Positions 43,899 to 51,782 of a stretch of DNA of 64,000 bases are shown in pieces. The stretch is from NCBI RefSeq assembly GCF_004801305.1, contig NZ_SSOD01000001.1:310001-374000 (forward strand). The letters run 5' to 3'. Each line of letters begins with the position of its first letter. Position 1 is the stretch's first letter. A program made the position numbers and the translations under genes. The notes beneath the pieces were generated by a model. That model worked only from the letters and a program-made list of their open reading frames with translations, searched no databases and was not told the origin of the DNA. The DNA is from Pseudothauera rhizosphaerae (lineage in GTDB: Bacteria; Pseudomonadota; Gammaproteobacteria; Burkholderiales; Rhodocyclaceae).

Positions 43899-44171
43899 AT
43901 GGACGCACTCACCTTCAGTTACACACGCGCCCACCTCGCGGAGGTGATGCGCACCGTCAACGAGGACCGCGCACCCGTGCTCGTCACCACGCAGCGCGGC
44001 AAACCGGTGGTCATCATGTCGCTCGACGACTACAACGCCCTGGAAGAAACCGCTTACCTGCTCCGCAACCCCAAGGGTGCAAAGCGCCTGATGGAGTCCG
44101 TGGAGCAACTGCGTGCCGGCAAGGGCAAGAAGCGCGACCTGCTGGACGACGATGCAGCCGAAGTTCTCTGA
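43899..44171 (+). CDS. yefM: Antitoxin YefM (Phd/YefM family)
   Basis: 90 residues, MDALTFSYTRAHLAEVM DNA-binding N-terminus and VVIMSLDDYNALEETAYLL, strongly YefM-like, with a charged C-terminal toxin-binding tail. Three in-frame ATGs (43887, 43893, 43899) lie in a tandem ATGGAG repeat; I chose the last because it matches YefM length and has GGAG at 6 nt. It neutralises YoeB and represses the operon. Confidence 0.93.
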   Translation: MDALTFSYTRAHLAEVMRTVNEDRAPVLVTTQRGKPVVIMSLDDYNALEETAYLLRNPKGAKRLMESVEQLRAGKGKKRDLLDDDAAEVL

Positions 44172-44406
44172 CCACGCCTGGGAAGACTACCTCTACTGGC
44201 ACGAAACCGACCGCAAGCAGGTCAAGCGGATCAACGCCCTGATCGAGGACATCCGCCGGCATCCGTTCGAAGGCATCGGCAAACCCGAACCGCTCAAGCA
44301 TCAGCTCTCCGGCTTCTGGTCCCGGCGCATCGACGACCGCCACCGCCTGGTCTATGCGGTCGATGGAGACGACATCCTCATCGCTCAGTGCCGGGACCAT
44401 TACTGA
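44152..44406 (+). CDS. yoeB: Toxin YoeB (ribosome-dependent mRNA interferase)
   Basis: 84 residues, exactly family length, with the catalytic set Glu46, Arg65, His83 and Tyr84 (GKPEPLKH, DDRHRLVYAV, CRDHY) intact, so the toxin should be active. It overlaps yefM by 20 nt. The pair is inserted between hoxA and hoxBC. Confidence 0.95.
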   Translation: MQPKFSDHAWEDYLYWHETDRKQVKRINALIEDIRRHPFEGIGKPEPLKHQLSGFWSRRIDDRHRLVYAVDGDDILIAQCRDHY

Positions 44407-44479
44407 CCGGATCGCCATCCACACCGCCACGCACGGTCACGAATCCGCCACCCACCCGTAACCCGCTGGAGACCCCCGA

Positions 44480-44899
44480 ATGTTCCGCCTGTGGATCGTC
44501 ATTGCCGCCCTCTTCGGCGCCATCGGTGTCTCACTGGCATCGTGGAGCAGCCACGGCCTGGCCCATTTCCTCGACCCCGACACGCTGGCCGTGGGCCTGG
44601 AGCGCGCCCGCGCAGCCAACCTGCACCACATGCTGCATACCCTGGCCCTGTTCGGCATCGCGCTGTGGGTGCGGCAGGGGGCGAACGCCTGGGTGCATGG
44701 GGCGGGCGTGCTGTTCGCGGTCGGCATCCTGGGCTTTTCGGGCGGCATCTACGGTCTGCGCATCTTCGCCGGCATCCACGAAGGGCCGTGGATCTACGTC
44801 GTGCCCCTGGGCGGCGCCAGCCTGATCCTGGGTTGGCTCGCCCTGGCCATCGCCGGTCTGCGTCCCCAGCCCGCCCCCGGCGCTTCCCTGCGCCCATGA
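44480..44899 (+). CDS. DUF423 family inner-membrane protein
   Basis: 139 residues with four hydrophobic segments (about 4-22, 47-65, 71-92, 103-126) and the DUF423 pattern (GAIGVSLASWSSHGL, ANLHHMLHTLALFGIAL, FSGGIYGL). GGAG precedes ATG 44480. Its end overlaps the start of hoxB by 4 nt, so it is co-translated with the regulatory hydrogenase. Function unknown. Confidence 0.85.
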   Translation: MFRLWIVIAALFGAIGVSLASWSSHGLAHFLDPDTLAVGLERARAANLHHMLHTLALFGIALWVRQGANAWVHGAGVLFAVGILGFSGGIYGLRIFAGIHEGPWIYVVPLGGASLILGWLALAIAGLRPQPAPGASLRP

Positions 44900-45891
44900 A
44901 CCTCCTCTGGCTCCAGTCCGGCGGCTGCGGCGGCTGCACCATGTCGCTGCTGTGCGCGGATTCCAGCGACCTCTTCGGCAGCCTGACCGACGCGGGCATC
45001 CGCATCCTGTGGCATCCATCCCTGTCCGAGGAGAGCGGCGCCGAGGTCCTGGACATCCTTTCCGCCTGCGCGGCCGGCCACACCCCGGTGGACCTGCTCT
45101 GCATCGAAGGCTCTCTGCTGCGCGGCCCCGACGGCAGCGGGCGCTTCCACATGCTGGGCGGCAGCGGCAGGCCGATGATCGCCTGGGTGCGGGAACTGGC
45201 CGCCCACGCGCGCTACACGCTGGCCATCGGCTCCTGCGCTGCCTGGGGCGGCATCACCACGGCCGGGCCCAACCCGGCCGGGGCTTGCGGCCTGCAGTAC
45301 GACGGCGAGGAGCCGGGCGGCCTGCTCGGCGCAGACTATCGCTCGGCCGCCGGCCTGCCGGTGATCAACGTGGCCGGCTGCCCCACCCACCCCGGCTGGG
45401 TGATGGAGACGCTGCTGGCGCTGGCCCTGGGCCAGTTCGACGCCGGCTCGATGGACGCGCTGGCCCGCCCGCGCTCCTACGCCGACCAGCTCGTGCACCA
45501 CGGCTGCGCGCGCAACGAGTATTACGAGTTCAAGGCCAGCGCCGAACGGCCGTCCGACCTGGGCTGCCTGATGGAAAACATGGGCTGCAAGGGCACCCAG
45601 GCCCACGCCGACTGCAACCTGCGGCCGTGGAACGGCGGCGGCTCATGCACGCGCGGCGGCTACGCCTGCATCTCCTGTACCGAGCCGGGCTTCGAGGAAC
45701 CGGGCCACCCCTTCGTGCAGACGCCCAAGGTCGCCGGCATCCCCATCGGCCTGCCCTCCGACATGCCCAAGGCCTGGTTCGTGGCGCTGGCCGCCCTGTC
45801 CAAGTCCGCCACGCCGAAGCGGGTGCGGGAGAACGCCGCCGCCGACCATCTGGTGGTCACCCCGGCGATCCGCCGCACCGGGCTGAAATGA
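44896..45891 (+). CDS. hoxB: Regulatory (H2-sensing) [NiFe] hydrogenase small subunit HoxB
   Basis: 331 residues, no signal peptide and no C-terminal anchor, hence cytoplasmic. Proximal-cluster motif SGGCGGC (Cys11, Cys14), GSCAAWGG and VAGCPTHP lack the two extra cysteines of HupS, giving a standard [4Fe-4S] cluster. Later cluster ligands appear in HHGCARNEYYEF, GCLMENMGCKG and CTRGGYACISCTEPGF. With HoxC it senses H2 and signals to HoxJ. Confidence 0.95.
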   Translation: MNLLWLQSGGCGGCTMSLLCADSSDLFGSLTDAGIRILWHPSLSEESGAEVLDILSACAAGHTPVDLLCIEGSLLRGPDGSGRFHMLGGSGRPMIAWVRELAAHARYTLAIGSCAAWGGITTAGPNPAGACGLQYDGEEPGGLLGADYRSAAGLPVINVAGCPTHPGWVMETLLALALGQFDAGSMDALARPRSYADQLVHHGCARNEYYEFKASAERPSDLGCLMENMGCKGTQAHADCNLRPWNGGGSCTRGGYACISCTEPGFEEPGHPFVQTPKVAGIPIGLPSDMPKAWFVALAALSKSATPKRVRENAAADHLVVTPAIRRTGLK

Positions 45892-47339
45892 GTCGGCGCA
45901 TCGTCCTCGGCCCCTTCAACCGCGTGGAGGGCGACCTGGAAGTCAGCCTGGAAGTGGCCGGCGGCCGGGTGGCGGCGGCCTACGTCAATTCGCCCCTGTT
46001 CCGCGGCTTCGAGCAGATCCTGCGCGGCAAGGACCCGCGCGATGCGCTGGTGCTGGTGCCGCGCATCTGCGGCATCTGCTCCGTGTCCCAGTCGGCCGCG
46101 GCCGCCGCGGCCCTGCGGGAGGCCATGGGGCTGGCGGTGCCGGAGAACGGCGAACTGGCCGCCAACCTGGTGCTGGCCGCGGAGAACCTGGCCGACCACT
46201 TCACCCATTTCTACCTCTTCTTCATGCCGGACTTCGCCCGCGACGAGTACGCCGGCCGGCCCTGGTTCGACGCTGCGCGCGCGCGCTTCAAGGCGGTGCG
46301 GGGCACGGCGGCGGCCGAGGCCCTGCCGGCGCGCACCGCTTTCCTGCAGCTCACCGGGATACTGGCCGGCAAGTGGCCCCACACCCTGAGCCTGCAACCG
46401 GGCGGCTCGTCACGCGCAGTGAGCGCGGTGGAGAAGATTCGCCTCCATGGCCTGCTGCGGGAGTTCCGCCGCTGGCTGGAGCGCCATCTGTTCGGCGATG
46501 CGCTGGAGGCCGTCGCTGCGCTGGATTCGGCCGACGCCCTGGCCGCCTGGGCCGCAGCGCGGGCACCAACCTCCTCCGACCTGCGCCTGTTCCTGGAGAT
46601 CGCCGCCGACCTGGAACTCGCCCGCCTGGGCCGCGCCACCGACCGCTTCCTCAGCTACGGCGCCTATCCGCTGGCCGGCACGCCGCTCTTCGCCCGCGGC
46701 CTGTGGCAGCCGGAGGACGGCGCCACCGCCCTTTTCGACCCCGCCGACATCCGCGAGGACCTCAGCCACGCCTGGCTGCAGGGTGACACCCGCCACCCCT
46801 GGCGCGGCCTCACCGAGCCGGACGCCGACAAGGCGGGCGCCTACACCTGGTGCAAGGCGCCGCGCCTGGCTGGGCAGGTGGTGGAATGCGGCGCGCTGGC
46901 CCGCCAGATGGTGGACGGCCATCCGCTGGCCCACGACCTGGTGGCGCGCGACGGCGGCAGCGTGCTGGCGCGCGTGCTGTGCCGCCTGCTGGAACTCACC
47001 CGCGTGCTGCCGGCCATGGAAGCCTGGGTGCAGGCGCTCACACCCGGCGAGCCCTTCTGCGCCCACGGCGCGCTGCCGGACGAGGGGGCGGGCTGCGGCC
47101 TGGTGGAAGCGGCGCGCGGCGGGCTGGGCCACTGGCTGACCATCCGCCACGGCCGCATCGCCGGCTACCAGATCATCGCCCCCACTACCTGGAACTTCTC
47201 GCCGCGGGACGCCGCCGGCACCCCCGGCGCACTGGAGCAGGCCCTCGCCGGTCTACCCATGGACGACGCCCGCAAGTCCCTTGTCGTGCAGCACGTGGTA
47301 CGTTCCTTCGACCCGTGCATGGTCTGTACCGTGCACTGA
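45888..47339 (+). CDS. hoxC: Regulatory (H2-sensing) [NiFe] hydrogenase large subunit HoxC
   Basis: 483 residues with Ni-Fe ligands in RICGIC and the C-terminal DPCMVCTVH, after which the protein ends: there is no cleavable extension, as in known regulatory hydrogenases, which need no maturation protease. Start overlaps hoxB stop (ATGA). Confidence 0.95.
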   Translation: MSRRIVLGPFNRVEGDLEVSLEVAGGRVAAAYVNSPLFRGFEQILRGKDPRDALVLVPRICGICSVSQSAAAAAALREAMGLAVPENGELAANLVLAAENLADHFTHFYLFFMPDFARDEYAGRPWFDAARARFKAVRGTAAAEALPARTAFLQLTGILAGKWPHTLSLQPGGSSRAVSAVEKIRLHGLLREFRRWLERHLFGDALEAVAALDSADALAAWAAARAPTSSDLRLFLEIAADLELARLGRATDRFLSYGAYPLAGTPLFARGLWQPEDGATALFDPADIREDLSHAWLQGDTRHPWRGLTEPDADKAGAYTWCKAPRLAGQVVECGALARQMVDGHPLAHDLVARDGGSVLARVLCRLLELTRVLPAMEAWVQALTPGEPFCAHGALPDEGAGCGLVEAARGGLGHWLTIRHGRIAGYQIIAPTTWNFSPRDAAGTPGALEQALAGLPMDDARKSLVVQHVVRSFDPCMVCTVH

Positions 47340-47358
47340 CCCCACCCGCCCCGCAGCC

Positions 47359-48726
47359 ATGACCGACCAGCCCAAGCCCTCCCCGCTGCAGCACACCGGC
47401 CACCCCGGCGAACTGGTCGGTGTGGGCGAGGACGTGTGGATGGACGTCATCCACAAGATGGACGAGGTGTATTCCGACCTGCTGCAGTACGAGGTGGCGC
47501 TGGAACAGAAGAACGCCAAGCTGGAGGAATCCCAGCAGTTCATCCTGTCGGTGCTCACCTCCATGTCCGACATCCTGGTGGTGTGCGACCGCAACGGCCT
47601 CATCGAGGACGTGAACCGCTCGCTGCTCGACTTCACCGGGCGCAGCCTGGACGAACTGCGGGGAACCTCGGTGTTCGACCTGTTCGCCGACGAGGTGGCG
47701 CGCACCCAGGCACGCCACCTGCTCACCCTGTACGGCGAGGCCAGCGTGCACGACTGCGAGCTGCCCCTGCGCGCCCGCGACGGCAGCACGGTGCCGGTGT
47801 CGCTGAACTGCACGCCGCGCTACAACGCCGTGGGCAAGTCCCTGGGCATGGTGGTCACCGGCCGCCCGGTGGGCGAGCTGCGGCGCGCCTACCAGGCCCT
47901 GCGCCAGGCCCACGAGGACCTCAAGCGCACCCAGCAGCAACTGCTGCACTCGGAGAAGATGGCCTCCCTCGGCCGCCTCGTGGCCGGCGTGGCCCACGAG
48001 TTGAACAACCCCATCAGCTTCATCCTGGGCAACGTCCATGCGCTGCAGCGCTACGCCGGCCGGCTGGGGCAGTACCTGGCCGCACTGCACGCGGGCGAAT
48101 CCGCGGCGCGGCTGGCCGAACTGCGCGCCGAGCTGCGCATCGACCGCATCCTGGCCGATCTGCCGCCGCTGATCGAAGGCACCATCGAGGGCGCCGAGCG
48201 CACGCGGGACATCGTGGACGGCCTGAAGCGCTTTTCCGCCATCGACCGGGACGAACAGCAGCCCTTCAACCTCGCCGAGGTCATCGAGCGCGCCGTGCGC
48301 TGGGTATGCAAGGCCACCCGCGAGAGCTTCCGCGTGCGCATGACGCTGCCCGCCGAAATCCCCGTGCGCGGCTCGCCCGGCCAGATGCAGCAGGTCATGA
48401 TGAACCTGGTGCAGAACGCCTGGGACGCCACCGCCGAGTTGCCGGAACCCTGGCTGGACATCGAGGCCCGGGTGGAAGGCGGGCGCGCCACGATCCGTTT
48501 CCACGACAACGGCCCGGGCGTCGCCGAACACCACCTCGCCCACATCTTCGATCCCTTCTTCACCACCAAGGTGGTGGGCAAGGGCACCGGGCTGGGACTG
48601 TCCATCAGCTACGGCATCGTGGAGCGCCACGGCGGCCAGCTCTCGGCGCGCAACCACCCGGCCGGCGGGGCGGAGCTGGTCATCGAACTGCCGGTGGAGC
48701 GCGGCGGCCAGCCGGCAGCCGACTGA
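47359..48726 (+). CDS. hoxJ: Hydrogenase sensor histidine kinase HoxJ/HupT
   Basis: 455 residues, soluble: N-terminal region (VGEDVWMDVIHKMDEVYSDLL) and PAS domain (about 62-172), HisKA with GVAHELNNPISF (His213), and HATPase with NLVQNAWDA, DNGPGV and GTGLGLSIS. It partners HoxBC and phosphorylates HoxA Asp55 in the absence of H2 in known systems. ATG 47359 lies 19 nt after hoxC. Confidence 0.94.
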   Translation: MTDQPKPSPLQHTGHPGELVGVGEDVWMDVIHKMDEVYSDLLQYEVALEQKNAKLEESQQFILSVLTSMSDILVVCDRNGLIEDVNRSLLDFTGRSLDELRGTSVFDLFADEVARTQARHLLTLYGEASVHDCELPLRARDGSTVPVSLNCTPRYNAVGKSLGMVVTGRPVGELRRAYQALRQAHEDLKRTQQQLLHSEKMASLGRLVAGVAHELNNPISFILGNVHALQRYAGRLGQYLAALHAGESAARLAELRAELRIDRILADLPPLIEGTIEGAERTRDIVDGLKRFSAIDRDEQQPFNLAEVIERAVRWVCKATRESFRVRMTLPAEIPVRGSPGQMQQVMMNLVQNAWDATAELPEPWLDIEARVEGGRATIRFHDNGPGVAEHHLAHIFDPFFTTKVVGKGTGLGLSISYGIVERHGGQLSARNHPAGGAELVIELPVERGGQPAAD

Positions 48727-48815
48727 CCGCTTCGCAGCGGAAGCCGGCAAGCATGCAGCCACCCCGTGCCAACCCCGTCCTTGCCGAAAAGCGCATCCGG
48801 GCGTAGCTTTTCCGC

Positions 48816-48830
48816 TGGCACGCAACTTGA
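48816..48830 (+). promoter_or_regulatory. Sigma-54-type promoter of hupE
   Basis: TGGCACGCAACTTGA matches TGGCAC-N5-TTGC except the last base, 40 nt before the hupE ATG; same TGGCACG block as at 23046. Confidence 0.65.
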
Positions 48831-48870
48831 TTACCCCTTTCCGTCCCGTCCGAGCATTTCAGGAGGCAAC

Positions 48871-49446
48871 ATGCACCCGACCCGCGCGCTGATCACCCTG
48901 GGCCTCGCCCTCGCCAGCGGCACCGCCCTGGCCCACCAGGGCCACGAATCCGCCAGCTTCTTCTCCGGCTTCTCCCACCCCCTGGGCGGCATCGACCACC
49001 TGCTGGCCATGCTCGCCGTAGGCCTGTACGCCGCCCGCCAGTCCGGCTGGCAGCGCTGGGCGCTGCCGGTGGGCTTCGTGGTGGCCATGCTGGTCGGCGC
49101 CGGGCTGGGCGCGCTGGGCGTGGAACTGCCCGCGGTGGAAGCGGGCATCGCCGCCTCGGTGCTGGTGCTGGGCCTGCTGATCGCCTTCGCCGCCCGCCTG
49201 CCGGTCGTGGCCGCGCTGCCGCTGGTGGCGGCCTTCGCCCTCTTCCACGGCCACGCCCACCACGCCGAGATGGGCGACGGTTCGCTGTTCACCTACGCCG
49301 CCGGCTTCGCCATCGCCACCGCGCTGCTGCATGGCGCGGGCTACCTCATCGGCCGCCAGGTGCCGCAGGCCCAGTGGGCGCAGCGCCTGCAGCGCGCCGT
49401 CGGCGTGGCCATCGCCGGTGCCGGAGCGGTGTTCCTCGGCGGCTGA
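48871..49446 (+). CDS. hupE: HupE/UreJ nickel permease
   Basis: 191-residue membrane protein: Sec signal or first helix, then HQGHES, HPLGGIDHLLAMLAVGLYA (His36-His43, Ni-recognition motif) and FALFHGHAHHAEMGDG, with six hydrophobic segments. It mediates nickel entry for hydrogenase. ATG 48871 has a perfect AGGAGG site. Its separate sigma-54-like promoter suggests co-regulation with hupSL. Confidence 0.94.
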   Translation: MHPTRALITLGLALASGTALAHQGHESASFFSGFSHPLGGIDHLLAMLAVGLYAARQSGWQRWALPVGFVVAMLVGAGLGALGVELPAVEAGIAASVLVLGLLIAFAARLPVVAALPLVAAFALFHGHAHHAEMGDGSLFTYAAGFAIATALLHGAGYLIGRQVPQAQWAQRLQRAVGVAIAGAGAVFLGG

Positions 49447-49468
49447 GCTTCAGCCTTCACCGGCAAGA

Positions 49469-49496
49469 AAAAGAGGTGGCCGCGGCCACCTCTTTT
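49469..49496. terminator. Bidirectional terminator between hupE and the flavin reductase
   Basis: The palindrome AAAAGAGGTGGCCG / CGGCCACCTCTTTT gives a strong hairpin with an A/T run on each side, so it works for both convergent genes. Confidence 0.88.
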
Positions 49497-49517
49497 CATT
49501 CGGCGCAGCGCACCGTT

Positions 49518-50018
49518 TCAGGGCGCCAGCCGGCGATAGGCACCGCCGTGGAACAGCAGCGGCGGACGGTCCGCACGGTCGAAGTTCACCACCTCGCTGA
49601 CGAACAGCACGTGGTCGCCGCCCGGATAGCGGTGCGTGTTGCGGCATTCGAAGCGCGCGCAGCAGCCGCGCAGCAGCGGCGAGCCGCCCAGACCCTCGTC
49701 GTATTCCAGTCCGGCGAAGCGGTCCTCGCTGCGGCTCGCGAAAAGCTGGGAGAGATCCTGCTGGTCTTCCGCCAGCACGTTGATGGCGTAGTATTCGCAG
49801 GCTTCGAACACCGGCACGCTGGGCGCAGCGGCCGACAGGCTCCACAGCACCAGCGGCGGATCGAGGGAGACCGAGTTGAAGGAATTCACCGTCAGCCCCA
49901 CCGGCGCACCGTTGCCCGCACGCGTGGTGACCACCGTGATGCCGGTGGCGAACATGCCCAGGGCATTGCGGAAATTGCGGGTGAAGTCTTCGTGGGTGTA
50001 GTAGCTCTGTGCGGACAT
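49518..50018 (-). CDS. Flavin reductase family protein
   Basis: 166 residues of the FMN-binding flavin reductase (DIM6/NTAB) fold: FRNALGMFATGITVVTT, VGLTVNSFNSVSLDPPLVLWSL, YAINVLAEDQQDLS, and GDHVLFVSEVV...PLLFHGGAYRRL. It supplies reduced FMN to a partner monooxygenase or reduces flavins directly. No monooxygenase is adjacent; SsuD at the left end is a conceivable but unproven client. ATG 50018. Confidence 0.9.
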   Translation of the reverse strand: MSAQSYYTHEDFTRNFRNALGMFATGITVVTTRAGNGAPVGLTVNSFNSVSLDPPLVLWSLSAAAPSVPVFEACEYYAINVLAEDQQDLSQLFASRSEDRFAGLEYDEGLGGSPLLRGCCARFECRNTHRYPGGDHVLFVSEVVNFDRADRPPLLFHGGAYRRLAP

Positions 50019-50040
50019 GGGACAGGGCCCGGAACCGGTC

Positions 50041-50072
50041 TGTAGGAGCGACGGATTATGGCTGCGAAGGCG
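50041..50072. repeat. Diverged REP-like element
   Basis: TGTAGGAGCG at the start and GGCTGCGAAGGCG at the end resemble the ends of common REP palindromes (compare 8541-8562); pairing is partial (CAGCCATAATCC around the centre). It contains the ATG 50058 annotated for mutY. Confidence 0.45.
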
Positions 50073-51149
50073 ACCCGCGTCGACCCCGCGGCACGACAAC
50101 AGGATCAGCACTTGTCCAAGCAAGACTTCGCCCATCGCCTGATGGCCTGGCAGGCCGCCCACGGCCGCCACGACCTGCCCTGGCAGCGCACCCGCGACCC
50201 CTACCGCGTGTGGCTGTCGGAGATCATGCTGCAGCAGACCCAGGTGGGGACGGTGATCCCCTACTACCTGCGTTTCCTGGAGCGCTTCCCGCAGCTCGCC
50301 GACCTGGCCGCCGCGCCCCAGGAGGCGGTGCTGGGCCTGTGGAGCGGGCTGGGCTACTACGCCCGCGCGCGCAACCTGCACAAGGCCGCGCAGACCGTGA
50401 TGGCCGAGCACGGCGGGCAGTTCCCGCAGCAGGCGGAAATGATCGCCCGCCTGCCGGGCATCGGCCGCTCCACGGCGGCGGCCATCGCCGCGTTCTGCTT
50501 CGGCGAGCGCGTGCCCATCCTGGACGGCAACGTCAAGCGCGTGCTGTGCCGTGCCTTCGGCGTGGAGGGTTTCCCCGGCGAACGCGCGGTGGAGCAGCGC
50601 TTGTGGGCGCTGGCGGAGGACTTGCTGCCGGCGACCGGCGTTGGGCGCTACATCCAGGCCCAGATGGACCTGGGCGCCACGGTGTGCACCCGTACCCGCC
50701 CCGCCTGTACCCGCTGTCCGCTGGCGGGCGATTGCATGGCGCTGCGGGACGGCCGCACGGCTGAACTGCCCGCGGCCCGCCCGCGCAAGGCGCCGCCGCG
50801 ACGCAGCGTGGAGGTGGCGGTGGTGCGCGCCGGCGATGCGGTGCTGCTGGAACGGCGCCCGGCCGCCGGCATCTGGGGCGGACTGCTGGCGCTGCCGGAG
50901 GCCGACGCGGCGGGCGCCGCGGCCTGGGCCGCCCGGCGCTTCGGTGTCGCCGACGGGCGCGCCTTGCCCGCGCTCACCCACACCTTCACCCACTTCGTGC
51001 TGGAAATCCGCCCCTGGCTGGTGGACCTGCCCGCCCCGCCCGCCCTGGCCGCGGACGGCGCCCTGCGCTGGCAGGCCCTGGACGCGCTGGACGAGGCGCC
51101 GCTGCCGACGCCGGTGCGCACCATCCTGCAGGGGCTACGCCGCCCCTGA
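50058..51149 (+). CDS. mutY: A/G-specific adenine glycosylase MutY
   Basis: Up to 363 residues. Removes adenine opposite 8-oxoguanine. HhH-GPD domain: LPWQRTRDPYRVWLSEIMLQQTQV with the catalytic Glu, RLPGIGRSTAAAI hairpin, PILDGNVKRVLCR with catalytic Asp, [4Fe-4S] motif C-x6-C-x2-C-x5-C (TVCTRTRPACTRCPLAGDC), then a NUDIX-like 8-oxoG recognition domain (about 250-360). ATG 50058 sits in a REP-like element; TTG 50112, with AGGA 7 nt upstream, gives a protein aligned with normal MutY N-termini and may be the true start. Confidence 0.92.
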   Translation: MAAKATRVDPAARQQDQHLSKQDFAHRLMAWQAAHGRHDLPWQRTRDPYRVWLSEIMLQQTQVGTVIPYYLRFLERFPQLADLAAAPQEAVLGLWSGLGYYARARNLHKAAQTVMAEHGGQFPQQAEMIARLPGIGRSTAAAIAAFCFGERVPILDGNVKRVLCRAFGVEGFPGERAVEQRLWALAEDLLPATGVGRYIQAQMDLGATVCTRTRPACTRCPLAGDCMALRDGRTAELPAARPRKAPPRRSVEVAVVRAGDAVLLERRPAAGIWGGLLALPEADAAGAAAWAARRFGVADGRALPALTHTFTHFVLEIRPWLVDLPAPPALAADGALRWQALDALDEAPLPTPVRTILQGLRRP

Positions 51150-51151
51150 CC

Positions 51152-51781
51152 CTACTTCGTGCCCGGCAGCGGTTCGACGTATTCCTCGACCTTGATGCCG
51201 CGCAACTGGTAGCCGGCGTTGCCCAGTTCGGAGTCGATGCGCGCCACGGTGAGCACGCCGCTGACCCACACCGGCACCATGTTCCAGTCGCCCGGGATGG
51301 GCTTGTCCGGCAGCACGTGGATCAACTGGTTGGCGGGCGGCGGCGGCACGTGGATGCAGGCGCCGAAGTAGGGCACCAGCAGGAATTCGCGCACGGTCTT
51401 GCCGTCCCCTTCCAGGGGCACGACGAAGCCGGGGATGCGGATGCGGCGGCCGTTCATGGCCTGCACCACCGGTGCCCGGTCCCATTCCTCGCGCAGGCGG
51501 CGCATCAGGTCCATGGCGCGCGGGTCGTTGTCGCCGAGGGAATCCAGGTCGATGTCGTCGAACAGGGCCTGGGGGTTCCAGTCCGGCGGCAGCAGGTCGT
51601 CCCACTCGATTTCGGTGAATTCCGCCGCGGGCTTGCCGCCGCCGCTCAGGCGGTCGCCGACCTGGTAGCCCGGCTGGGCGGCCGGTGTGGGGGCTTTCTG
51701 CGCCTGGGCGTCGGGCAGCAGCGCCGCCAGGCCGGCGACGGCGGCCAGAACGAGTGCAGCGAGGGCGAAGCGGAATCTCAT
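51152..51781 (-). CDS. DUF3299 periplasmic protein of the zinc (Zrg-like) operon
   Basis: 209 residues with a Sec signal (1-27, AQAQK). The conserved block includes EIEWDDLLPPDW, GRRIRIPGFVVPLE, FLLVPYFGACIHVPPPPANQ and GVL. Such proteins occur beside ZrgA and FtsX-like permeases; Vibrio cholerae zrgABCDE is the described Zur-regulated zinc uptake example. Last gene of the minus-strand operon, one base after the permease stop. Its molecular role is unknown. Confidence 0.8.
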   Translation of the reverse strand: MRFRFALAALVLAAVAGLAALLPDAQAQKAPTPAAQPGYQVGDRLSGGGKPAAEFTEIEWDDLLPPDWNPQALFDDIDLDSLGDNDPRAMDLMRRLREEWDRAPVVQAMNGRRIRIPGFVVPLEGDGKTVREFLLVPYFGACIHVPPPPANQLIHVLPDKPIPGDWNMVPVWVSGVLTVARIDSELGNAGYQLRGIKVEEYVEPLPGTK

Positions 51782-51782
51782 C

